64,000 nt of DNA, from positions 1,970,001-2,034,000 of the forward strand of contig NC_064034.1 of assembly GCF_932526225.1 (NCBI RefSeq). The letters are read 5' to 3'. Of this stretch, positions 46,101-55,869 are shown piece by piece. A model generated the notes under the pieces. It searched no databases and was not told where the DNA came from. It saw only the letters and a list, made by a program, of their open reading frames with translations. Made by a program: the position numbers and the translations under genes. The stretch's first letter is position 1. Every line of letters begins with the position of its first letter. The DNA is from Nematostella vectensis. Taxonomy: Eukaryota; Cnidaria; Anthozoa; Actiniaria; Edwardsiidae.

Positions 46101-49100
46101 TGTGGGTGGTAGGATGGCTAGGTACACCATGACATATATGTCTTCATGATAAACAAGGTGTGACTACCTCTGTGGGTGGTAGGATGGCTAGGTACACCAT
46201 AACATATATGTCTTCATGATAAACAAGGTGTGACTACCTCTGTGGGTGGTAGGATTGCTAGGTACACCATGACATATATGTCTTCATGATAAACAAGGTG
46301 TGACTACCTCTGTGGGTGGTAGGATGGCTAGGTACACCATGACATATATGTCTTCATGATAAACAAGGTGCGACTACCTCTGTGGGTGGTAGGATGGCTA
46401 GGTACACCATGACAAATATGTCTTCATGATAAACAAGGTGTGACTACCTCTGTGGGTGGTAGGATGGCTAGGTACACCATGACATATATGTCTTCATGAT
46501 AAACAAGGTGTGACTACCTCTGTGGGTGGTAGGATGGCTAGGTACACCATGACATATATGTCTTCATGATAAACAAGGTGCTACCTCTGTGGGTGGTAGG
46601 ATGGCTAGGTACACCATGACATATATGTCTTCATGATAAACAAGGTGTGACTACCTCTGTGGGTGGTAGGATGGCTAGGTACACCATGACATATATGTCT
46701 TCATGATAAACAAGGTGCGACTACCTCTGTGGGTGGTAGGATGGCTAGGTACACCATGACATATATGTCTTCATGATAAACAAGGTGTGACTACCTCTGT
46801 GGGTGGTAGGATATTTAGGTACACCATGACATATATGTCTTCATGATAAATAAGGTGCGACTACCTCTGTGGGTGGTAGGATGGCTAGGTACACCATGAC
46901 ATATATGTCTTCATGATAAACAAGGTGTGACTACCTCTGAGGGCGGTAGGATGGCTAGGTACACCATGACATATATGTCTTCATGATAAACAAGGTGCGA
47001 CTACCTCTGTGGGCGGTAGGATGGCAGCACTCTCTAGGACACCGATGAGCGACTCAACCAGCTCCGTCTTAGCTACAGGGTCCATTCCTTTGCTGATGAT
47101 CTCATGAAAACAATCACAGACACTCTCCCGCAGCACATCAACCGAAAGAAGATTAAGCAGCATGCTAACAACGAAAAAAAGAAATGATTACTATCATATC
47201 AACACCAAGATCAAAAAACGGTTTCTACTTTAACTATCAATTGTGAAGCCAGATTCTTTGTTAACAACCCTAACCTAACAAAGAACATTGCAGTACTCAA
47301 GTATATTAAGGCCTGGGTAGTTTGCTCTTAGCATCGAATATAAATTTTTGCCTTAAACTTTGTTAACATCGCCTTAAATTCATTCTTTTTGGCAAGATGA
47401 TTAAAGTCGACAGCCTTAACATTTTCGTAATGTTTTCTTGCTGGTGATGACCTCACATCATAGATCAGGTGACAAAATTGTTTTTTGCCTTTCCGCCAAT
47501 GGGAAAAACAACTTGGACAAAGGTGTTTACTAAATAAGTGTTGACTTTATGTGTGTCATATGATAGCGTTTTAGCATCCGGGGTTTTCTCTGCCATTAAC
47601 AAGATATTAAATATTTTGTTAAGTCACATGACCTGATACGAATTAAAATGTTGATTTGTGACCGAAGGGCTAAACTTTATTTCTTGCCGGTTAAGACATC
47701 AGTGTACAGACGTGTTTCAAAGGAACATAAAAACATGCGATGTTTTCTTTTTCATAGCTTATCCACCAGCAGAGAATTTTTTGAAATATTGATTTGCAAA
47801 AGTCACGTGATCGGCTGGATAACGTCATCACTCAAAATAAAATATTACCAAACAGCTAACATTGCCGCATTTGATGTTTTGACCAAAAATGGTGCATTTA
47901 AGGCAATGTTAACTCACTTTAAGGCAACTTAAGAAATTTCAACTGTTTTAGCTTATGTTTCAAGCCTTAATACACTTGAGTAGTTTAATTTCTGGACAAA
48001 TGGCTAGATGTTGCTTTTTGTGTATTTTCTGTGAAAATCCAGGATATTTTGTGCTTCAAACACAGTATACTGTAACTCATTTCAATTCTGCTCAGCAAAA
48101 AATCTAAAAGATTTTTGTCTGCAAACTCACCAAATTACATGTTTTAGTGAGGACATAAAAAGCGGGACATGCTATAAATTATCTGGCAGAAGTAAGGTAC
48201 ATTTCTGTGTAATGTAAATCAAAAATAGACAAAACTCTAAAGTAATCTTGCCCAAAAAAGCTATCCAATAAGTCCTGCACGGGCTCGTGTTTTCCATGGT
48301 CGACTACACATATGAGCTCAAATAAACAACGTCCAGCGTTTCTCATTGGCCGAACTTTTTTTTTCAAAATGTTTACAGTGTTCAAGCCAAATTTGATTGG
48401 TCAAAGTTGTTCAGCATGGCCCACTTTCTGTGTCCTCGCTGTAATTTTTATCAGCTGAAATTTTAGAGATGTGTCAGTGTCACTAACAAGAGAAAAACAT
48501 TGACAAGAAAACTACTTTTTTTTTGCGAAAAGGGTGTGAGTTTGGCAAAGCTTGCAAAAAAGAAAACTATATGGTACCCTTTCTGATTAATTGTCACAAT
48601 TTTATGAATAATGCCTGACCTGATAAACTTGTCATTGGCAACCAGATTGATGTCGATCCAGGAGACAAATGCACCAACAACATCCAGACAGGAGCACGTC
48701 AACATGGAATTTGTTGTACCATAAGTCTCCTGAGGCATAGAAGAATAGAAAAGCAGTGTTAATCAGCATATTTTAATCAATGATATCAATGACCCCTATT
48801 AAAAAATTATTATTTATACAGTACTGCTATTACAACATATACTTCATTTATGGTATACAGTAATAGACAGATGGCCTTGTGCGCAATGTTGGTGCCCAGT
48901 TTAAAAAAAAAAAAAAACGCCTTGAAATAGCATAGTAAAACACCTCGGGAGTAAACGCCTCGAAAATAGCATTGCAAAACACCTTGAAAATAGCATTGCA
49001 AAACTCTGGAAAATAGCACCGCAAAATGCCTAGAAAAAAGCATCACAAAACGCACTGCATTGCAAAAACGCTGTAAAACGGCGTAAAACACACAGAAAAT

Positions 49101-52100
49101 GACATCACAATTTACACACCGAAAAATACACTGCGAAAAGCTGTGTTACGCGATTGGGCACCAACTCTGTGCACAGTGTCAGTACTACTATTCATGATTG
49201 TTTAATGCGAATGCACTTAATAAATGCACAGTGAATACTCACTAGTATGCTCAGCCACCATTTAGTCATCTCAGGGACGCACTGCTCTCTCATGAAATCT
49301 TTTATCATTGTATTTCTGGCCATCTCCTTTACAAGAAGAACAACAAACTCTACATTTTTTTTTTAATTTAATGAAAAAAGGAAACAATTTTATTGAGATA
49401 CTTACTGTAAGGACAGTATGGTTAAAATAAGAAGAGAATATTTGGCGGGAATAACCTGTGATGTGCGGGCAACTTCTCTGTCTACGACTTCATCGTCTAT
49501 TGCCTTGAGAATACGCAAGTACATGTCAACAGCTGCAGCTCCTGTATGCAGGATCTGGTGTAGATCACTGAAGAAAGATAGCCACTAGAAACAAATGCAT
49601 GTGCCATGATTAGAGTCATTACTGATAGACAACAAACATAGAAGAATTGTAGAATTACAAATTGCTTTAACATAGATAGACTATTAGCCAGGGTTGCAGA
49701 CTTTGTGATTCTTCAAATAGAAAAGTGGTCAAGGGGGTTCATGCTTCCTGTGACCTAGTCTTCAGTACTAAGAAAACCATATAGTGAAGCAGTGCTTATC
49801 AATCTCCACCGCCATTTCTGCAACTAAATGAAACCCCTGCTGTGGTGAACCAGTGGTGTTTAGTGAACCAGTTTAGATCGGATATACAATAAAAAGGGAG
49901 AAGAATCTGCCAAGAATAAGAAGCAAAAACAAGGTTCATACAGTTGTAGTTCTTATGTATTGCTCATTCCAATGTATTGTGATGGCTAAAGGGAAGGAAA
50001 TAAAGGTAGCTTGAAGTTGATAATATTGATGCTGTATAGTGAATCAGTGCTATACAACCATTGCCCACCTGATTAGGGTAATCCACAACAAATGTCAAGG
50101 CAAACACCTGGGACGCCTTGTTTTTGATGAAGTTCTTATCACTTGTCCTTCCTGAACACTGGGCTTGAAGCCAAGTCATGAGAATTTCCCTGAGTGACTG
50201 CTGGTTCACAAGACTCTCGGAGGCATGCCTGAACACACATGGGCAATCAATAATGATAACACACATGGGCAATCAATAATGATAACACACATGGGCAATC
50301 AATAATGATAACATACATGGGCAATCAATAATGATAACATACATGGGCAATCAATAATGATAACATACATGGGCAATCAATAATGATAACACACATGGGC
50401 AATCAATAATGATAACACACATGGGCAATCAATAATGATAACATACATGGGCAATCAATAATGATAACATACATGGGCAATCAATAATGATAACATACAT
50501 GGGCAATCAATAATGATAACACACATGGGCAATCAATAATGATAACACACATGGGCAATCAATAATGATAACATACATGGGCAATCAATAATGATAACAT
50601 ACATGGGCAATCAATAATCATAACATACATGGGCAATCAATAATGATAACATACATGGGCAATCAATAATGATAACATACATGGGCAATCAATAATGATA
50701 ACATACATGGGCAATCAATAATGATAACATACATGGGCAATCAATAATGATAACATACATGGGCAATCAATAATGATAACATACATGGGCAATCAATAAT
50801 GATAACATACATGGGCAATCAATAATGATAACATACATGGGCAATCAATAATGATAACATACATGGGCAATCAATAATGATAACATACATGGGCAATCAA
50901 TAATGATAACATACATGGGCAATCAATAATGATAACATACATGGGCAATCAATAATGATAACATACATGGGCAATAAATAATGATAACACACATGGGCAA
51001 TCAATAATGATAACATACATGGGCAATCAATAATGATAACATACATGGGCAATCAATAATGATAACATACATGGGCAATCAATAATGATAACATACATGG
51101 GCAATCAATAATGATAACACACATGGGCAATCAATAATGATAACATACATGGGCAATCAATAATGATAACACACATGGGCAATCAATAATGATAACACAC
51201 ATGGGCAATCAATAATGATAACACACATGGGCAATCAATAATGATAACATACATGGGCAATCAATAATAATAACATACATGGGCAATCAATAATGATAAC
51301 ACACATGGGCAATCAATAATGATAACACACATGGGCAATCAATAATGATAACATACATGGGCAATCAATAATGATAACATACATGGGCAATCAATAATGA
51401 TAACATACATGGGCAATCAATAATGATAACATACATGGGCAATCAATAATGATAACACACATGGGCAATCAATAATGATAACACACATGGGCAATCAATA
51501 ATGATAACATACATGGGCAATCAATAATGATAACATACATGGGCAATCAATAATGATAACACACATGGGCAATCAATAATGATAACACACATGGGCAATC
51601 AATAATGATAACATACATGGGCAATCAATAATGATAACATACATGGGCAATCAATAATGATAACATACATGGGCAATCAATAATGATAACACACATGGGC
51701 AATCAATAATGATAACATACATGGGCAATCAATAATGATAACATACATGGGCAATCAATAATGATAACATACATGGGCAATCAATAATGATAACACACAT
51801 GGACAATCAATAATGATAACACACATGGGCAATCAATAATGATAACACACATGGGCAATCAATAATGATAACATACATGGGCAATCAATAATGATAACAC
51901 ACATGGGCAATCAATAATGATAACATACATGGGGGTAACCAAGGGTAACATTCATGGGGGTAACCAAGGGTAACATTCATGGGGGTAACCAAGGGCAACA
52001 GGCATGGGGGTAACCAAGGGTAACATTCATGGGGGTAACCAAGGGTAACATTCATGGGGGTAACCAAGGGTAACATTCATGGGGGTAACCAAGGGCAACA

Positions 52101-55100
52101 GGCATGGGATGTAACCAAGGGTAACAGGCATGGGATGTAACCAAGGGTAACATGCATGGGGGTAACCAAGGGTAACATGCATGGGATGTAACCAAGGGTA
52201 ACATGCATGGGGGTAACCAAGGGAACATGCATGGGATGTAACCAAGGGTAACAGGCATGGGATGTAACCAAAGGTAACATGCATGGGGGTAACCAAGGAT
52301 AACATGCATGGGATGTAACCAAGGGTAACAGGCATGGGGGTAACATACCTTGGGGTAACATACATAGCAGGTAACCAAGGGTAACATGCATGGGGGTAAC
52401 CAAGGGTAACATACATGGGTGTAACCAAGGGTAACATGCATGGGTGTAACCAAGGGTAACATGCATGGGGGTAACCAAGGGTAACATGCATGGGATGTAA
52501 CCAAGGGGAACAGGCATGGGGGTAACATACCTTGGGGTAACATACATAGCAGGTAACCAAGGGTAACATACATGGGGGTAACCAAGGGTAACATGCATGG
52601 GACGTAACCAAGGGTAACATGCATGGGACGTAATCAAGGGTAACATGCATGGGACGTAACCAAGGGTAACAGGCATGGGGGTAACATACCTTGGGGTAAC
52701 ATACATAGCAGGTAACCAAGGGTAACATGCATGGGGGTAACCAAGGGTAACATGCATGGGACGTAACCAAGGATAACATGCATGGGACGTAATCAAGGGT
52801 AACATGCATGGGATGTAACCAAGGGTAACATGCATGGGGGTAACCAAGGGTAACATACATGGGTGTAACCAAGGGTAACATGCATGGGTGTAGCCAAGGG
52901 TAACATGCATGGGACGTAACCAAGGGTAACATGCATGGGACGTAACCAAGGGTAACATGCATGGGACGTAATCAAGGGTAACATGCATGGGACGTAACCA
53001 AGGGTAAAATGCATGGGATGTAACCAAGGGTAACAGGCATTGGGGTAACATACCTGGGGGTAACATACATGGGTGTAACCAAGGGTAACATGCATGGGAC
53101 GTAATCAAGGGTAACATGCATGGGACGTAATCAAGGGTAACATGCATGGGACGTAACCAAGGGTAACATGCATGGGACGTAATCAAGGGTAACATGCATG
53201 GGACGTAACCAAGGGTAACATACATGGGATGTAACCAAGGGTAACAGGCATGGGGGTAACCAAGGGTAACATGCATGGGATGTAACCAAGTGTAACATGC
53301 ATGGGACGTAACCAAGGGTAACATGCATGGGGGTAACCAAGGGTAACATGCATGGGATGTAACCAAGGGTAACATGCATGGGATGTAACCAAGGGTAACA
53401 GGCATTGGGGTAACATACCTGGGGGTAACATACATAGCAGGTAGCCAATGGTAACATGCATAGGGCAACCAGGGAATGTAATGCACACCAACAACAAAGT
53501 CTGTGTTGTTATCAAGCTCAAGCAAGTACCTTGTTCTGACATGGTGCTCCAAGACTTGAAAGCAAAAGAACTTGGTGTTGTCATCACTAAAACCAGGGAT
53601 ACCCAACAATAAGCTAGATTTAACAGGTGAACAAACTTTACCTGGATGAGTATAGGTGTATTTAGCATTTGCACAGTAGGTTACAACATCAAAACACTTT
53701 ACCTAAAACAAGACTTTAGCTCAAACAAGCCTATGTGTGTATTCCTTTTTTTTCGGGATAGGAGAGAGATATCTTATTTCAAAGTCTCATTTAACCCCTG
53801 TTCTTGACACTAGGCACTTTTGGCCCCTATTCAAGTCTAAAGATGCTATAAATAAACTGGTGTTTATCATGCTTGTCCTAAAATACACATTTGGCTCTAG
53901 GGTGGAGGGAGTATTGCAGAGAGTCTCTTATTTTCTAGATCTCTTGAGAGACCTTTCACTGTATCACAAAGGGGTGGTTGATCAACATTGTTGAATAGAG
54001 CACTTTTCTGCCCCTATTTCTTGCTTTTCCAAATTCAACATTTCAAATTCAAACTAAGAAACACTTCTAATGATATATTTTTTTTTCTATGATTAACAGG
54101 GATAGGGACTGGTGCTTAAAAGAAATGCGGCTATAAAAAGGGCCATGTTTATGTCTCTGCTCTATTTTTATTCATATTTTACAGCGCTCTGTACTTGACA
54201 TGGTCTTGCGGGAATAAAAACTTACCTTCGGCACATCACTTTTATAGCATGTGTTCATCTTTATTTTAGATTAATTTGGGCTTTCATAATTTAATTTGGG
54301 CTCAAGAGGGGTGGAGGGGCTTAATAGAGCTTGTACACTATTCTGGGTCACTCTCTTCCATCTTATAATGCAGTAATCTAGCCTGTGTTGATACCAGAAG
54401 GCCTTGATGTTCCAATAAATGTGTGTGATTCTTTAGAAATGACTCAAGAATGCATTTGTCAGCCTTTGTCAGGTTTTTTTTTTTTACTTTGCATGATGCA
54501 GCAAATCATAGCTCCATTCAATCATAAAGTACAGCCTTTTAAAAGAGACTTTGATTTTAATTATTTCTTGTGATATATCAAAGATGATTCACTTTCGCAT
54601 GTTCGCATGGAATAGCGACATTTTTATCACATTTCACTATTTTTAAAAATGTGGTGAATGGAATGGAAAATGAGAATTTGTACAAATATACATTATACGA
54701 TTAAGAAGTTAATATACATGTGGTATCTAAGCAACCTAAGTTGCAATAGATAACTCTAGCAAACAACTTCAAACCAAAGCAGAATTTCGTAGATTTGTTC
54801 ATAAATATCAGCTAAAAGATATTTTCAAATCAAAACTGCAAGTTCTCATCAAGTAAGTTACTTACTGTATTACAACTATTGGTACCTGTTAATCCCATGT
54901 ATAAGGGCATTCCCGCACAATTTCCAGCCATCTGGACTTTCTTTAAGCTGTTCGAAGTACTGCAAAGTCTGTAGATTGATTGAAAAAAATAAACATGAGA
55001 ATGAATGATCTTTGTCTATCCTATTTTCTGTAAGTTAATGTATGCATCGTGAAATACACAAACACCAAGTTCTAGTCGTTGGCGAAAACTAAGCGATAAA

Positions 55101-55178
55101 AAAATTGCTCAAACTCACCTGAGTTTGTGAGTGCGAGTTGGCCGTGCAACAAAGCCCTTGTAGCAGGTTACTGTCCAT
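28167..55178 (-). CDS. XPOT: exportin-T (tRNA exportin), 36 exons
   Basis: Importin-beta-family exportin that carries mature tRNA out of the nucleus with RanGTP; all HEAT repeats. Exons (5'-3' on -): 55178-55119, 54968-54886, 53586-53530, 50228-50069, 49584-49456, 49326-49243, 48729-48620, 47164-47005, 45400-45321, 45243-45166, 43946-43868, 43621-43583, 43412-43350, 43217-43146, 43055-43003, 42691-42616, 42160-42104, 39076-39026, 38915-38847, 38700-38606, 38513-38447, 37842-37804, 37592-37536, 36282-36220, 35929-35853, 34290-34221, 33898-33740, 32522-32466, 31888-31793, 31695-31602, 30019-29952, 29302-29254, 29001-28886, 28615-28568, 28428-28357, 28259-28167. Total 2880 nt, 959 aa plus stop (human 962). 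Diagnostic: FFCFQVLEHHVRTR, FVSWIDINLVANDKFI, ISKGMDPVAKTELVESL, FMEVEMAIRLVFMLGEALP, HRMVICLGDDVLPFIP, FIPLINQIIAKFK, IQGAVEYPDP and VPACFLAPMKSTFD. Introns are swollen by minisatellites and transposons. Confidence 0.96.
29385..29656. mobile_element. PIF/Harbinger-like MITE, TAA target duplication
   Basis: 272 bp in XPOT intron 31. Termini GGGAGTGTTCATTAATCACA and the reverse complement of the matching right end (about 27 of 29 identical), flanked by TAA on both sides (29382-29384, 29657-29659). The 3-bp TWA duplication and GGG terminus fit PIF/Harbinger. The interior is G/C-run rich. Confidence 0.8.
29745..29925. repeat. C-run-rich degenerate element
   Basis: Two long C runs (near 29790 and 29888) within a GC-skewed segment inside XPOT intron 31; probably the remnant of a dispersed repeat. 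No termini could be defined. Confidence 0.4.
30025..31180. repeat. 72-79-bp minisatellite in XPOT intron 30
   Basis: Fourteen copies, each with AAACACTTGATTGTAAAGTA and GATAAGAGCTCATTATTACA. On the gene strand each unit reads CAAGTGTTTCTCTATACTGT, resembling the start of exon 31 (CAAGTGCTGTTGACACTGAT) and a closer copy of that exon head at 31180-31380. The unit length varies by small indels near the GTAAG-GAATGG junction. Confidence 0.92.
31180..31385 (-). repeat. duplicated XPOT exon 31 heads
   Basis: On the gene strand, three copies of CAGAGCCCCATAATGTCCAG precede the array. They copy the exon 31 acceptor and first codons (CAG|AACCCCATAATGTCCAG), and the last copy continues as EPHNVQQVFLHTVQ against the real EPHNVQQVLLTLIQ. 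They look like decayed partial exon duplicates, with acceptor-like AGs still in place. Confidence 0.8.
32310..32444. mobile_element. short fold-back MITE, TA target site
   Basis: About 135 bp in XPOT intron 28. Long inverted termini (about 36 bp, CAATACACCAAAAACTGGAA) flanked by TA, as in Tc1/mariner-type MITEs. A copy of the sequence just 3' of the exon 28 donor (CTAGAAGACAGACAA) lies on its far side. Confidence 0.7.
32690..33590. repeat. 15-bp minisatellite in XPOT intron 27
   Basis: About 60 copies of ACAACAGCACTACAC with G/A and small indel variants. Open frames here are artefacts. Confidence 0.95.
34350..34444. repeat. copies of the XPOT exon 25 donor region
   Basis: Two copies (near 34356 and 34403) of a unit of about 47 bp containing CTTTTCTAGTACCTGGCAAA. 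On the gene strand this is TTTGCCAG|GTACTAGAAAAG, the last exon 25 bases plus the 5' splice site; the real junction is at 35853. A transposon inserted between the copies and the real exon. Confidence 0.85.
34445..35825. mobile_element. Mutator-like element with long TIRs and 9-bp TSD
   Basis: 1381 bp in XPOT intron 25. Ends are long inverted repeats (at least 200 bp) starting TAGCCTGCTTGCAYGC, with a perfect 9-bp duplication ATAAAACAT on both sides (34436-34444, 35826-35834). The left end holds internal tandem duplications (about 110 bp twice, 34490-34690; about 90 bp twice, 34697-34880). An open frame from 35345 has no recognised domain. The terminus resembles that of the RecQ element (TAGCCTCCT), so the two may be relatives. 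Confidence 0.82.
36395..36758. mobile_element. MITE with CAGGG termini and 6-bp TSD
   Basis: 364 bp in XPOT intron 23. Perfect 18-bp termini CAGGGCTTCTGGAATTAC, flanked by ACATGT on both sides (36389-36394, 36759-36764). The interior has several AATTACGCG-type subterminal motifs. No coding capacity. Confidence 0.78.
36884..37064. mobile_element. possible pogo/Tigger-like MITE
   Basis: The termini AGTGGAACCTCAATTTAA and the reverse complement of a matching right end (ATTAGAACCCCAATTTAA) resemble pogo/Tigger inverted repeats. Target duplication not certain. Confidence 0.4.
39127..41799. repeat. 43-bp near-perfect satellite in XPOT intron 17
   Basis: About 62 head-to-tail copies of a 43-bp unit containing AGAAGATCAGTGGAGCACAA, almost identical throughout. 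Only a few variant units exist, and a pair of adjacent variants (near 40570 and 40614) recurs 344 bp on (near 40914 and 40958), i.e. eight units, showing block duplication. Such homogeneity implies recent expansion. Confidence 0.97.
42161..42262. repeat. 20-bp repeat at the XPOT exon 17 acceptor
   Basis: Four to five copies of CAAACAAGGGTGTGGTTATA start one to five bases from the exon 17 acceptor. On the gene strand the unit supplies the pyrimidine-rich ACACCCTTGTTTG before CCAG, so the acceptor's tract is itself repeated. Confidence 0.85.
44286..44777. mobile_element. GC-rich TTAA-flanked element
   Basis: 492 bp in XPOT intron 10, clearly more GC-rich than its surroundings. Short inverted ends AACC(C/G)AG flanked by TTAA on both sides (44282-44285, 44778-44781), the target site of piggyBac and Kolobok elements. 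Internal perfect hairpins include CACTGAG-ACATA-CTCAGTG and a CCTTGATAA/TTATCAAAAGG stem beside ATACTTACC. No open frame of note. Confidence 0.55.
45648..45842. repeat. 66-bp repeat, three copies
   Basis: Three nearly identical copies of a 66-bp unit containing GGTTGCCATGGTATGTAGCA in XPOT intron 8. Not attached to an exon. Confidence 0.92.
46050..47030. repeat. 70-bp minisatellite containing the XPOT exon 8 donor
   Basis: About 14 copies of a 70-bp unit (part: GGTACACCATGACATATATG). On the gene strand every unit contains ATCCTACCACCCACAGAG|GTAGTC, i.e. the last ~20 nt of exon 8 and its 5' splice site. The rightmost copy is the real junction at 47005. Confidence 0.95.
47295..47981. mobile_element. 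687-bp inverted-repeat element, AGT target site
   Basis: In XPOT intron 7. Termini ACTCAAGTATATTAAGGC and its inverted partner (one or two differences), flanked by AGT (47292-47294, 47982-47984). Subterminal TTAAGGC motifs recur inside both ends. No recognisable protein. Confidence 0.65.
48888..49165. mobile_element. possible MITE with internal 31-bp repeats
   Basis: Inverted GTTGGTGCCCA(G/A) ends in XPOT intron 6 enclose degenerate repeats of AATAGCATTGCAAAAC. The target duplication is unclear. Confidence 0.45.
50229..51925. repeat. 26-bp satellite abutting the XPOT exon 4 acceptor
   Basis: About 65 copies of a 26-bp unit containing ACATGGGCAATCAATAATGA, differing mostly in one C/T. The last copy ends in the real acceptor (GCCCATGTGTGTTCAG|GC at 50228), so the exon 4 3' splice-site region is a diverged repeat copy and the intron has almost no pyrimidine tract of its own. 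Confidence 0.97.
51926..53470. repeat. 24-25-bp minisatellite in XPOT intron 3
   Basis: About 62 variable copies of GGTAACCAAGGGTAACATGC plus ATGGG variants. It directly follows the 26-bp satellite, so intron 3 is almost wholly two arrays. The long open frames (CYPWLHPMHVTLGY-like) are artefacts. Confidence 0.96.
53600..54880. other. XPOT intron 2, no feature recognised
   Basis: AT-rich intronic sequence; I see no repeat array, transposon end or nested gene. Confidence 0.4.
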
Positions 55179-55869
55179 CTCGTTCCATTGATTCCCGCTT
55201 GTTGTATTGAAGGGCAAGTGAAGACGTGACTAGTCGCCCATGCAGACTTTCACACGTGCCACCGAGAAACTGCGTATTTCTACAATTTTTTTCGCTCAAT
55301 TCGCTTGGGAATTCTCAAGAACAAAGAAAAACTTAAGGAAAGATTGGTCTTTGGTTGAAAAGGGGATTACATTGCTATTTATCTCGGTAATTTTTGCCTA
55401 CAAGTTCATCCACGTTGCATCATCTGCGATTCAAGTACACGAGAGAAGCCCTTCCGTCTGTTGACCAATAACGTCCCTTTGATAGGGACACAATTAGGGA
55501 GGCTTAGATTGTGCCACTTGAATACCCCACTTATATAAGGTACCTTGTTTAATACTTGATTTCTTAAATAAAAAGCTTGAATATTCGGCTGAAATTAGAA
55601 AACACGCTGCCCTTTTCACTACTTTACACAAATAATAAGAAAATGTAGTTTTAAATCTATTTTTCCTTTTTTGCGAAAGGACTTTTCCAAGAGGGGGGTC
55701 AATATATTGGTGGTCTTGATGATTACAAGAGGAGCCTGCATGTCCCTTCCTTCTATTACTTGGTGTGGCTTCGAATACAAACCGACCAGAGCTTTCCCAA
55801 AACCATCCCTTCTTTTAACCACTGCCCCAGCTTTTTACAACAACAAGAGGAGGAAACTGACCCATCAAC
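55179..55869. promoter_or_regulatory. divergent XPOT / GDI promoter region
   Basis: 691 bp between two start codons on opposite strands. TATATAA at 55532-55538 on + could serve the GDI gene. The rest would contain both 5' UTRs and any shared promoter. Confidence 0.5.

Noticed and set aside
51885-53674. 510-aa protein rich in CYPWLHPMHVTLGY-like repeats
   Set aside because: Minisatellite translation that runs into XPOT exon 3; the real exon is 53530-53586.
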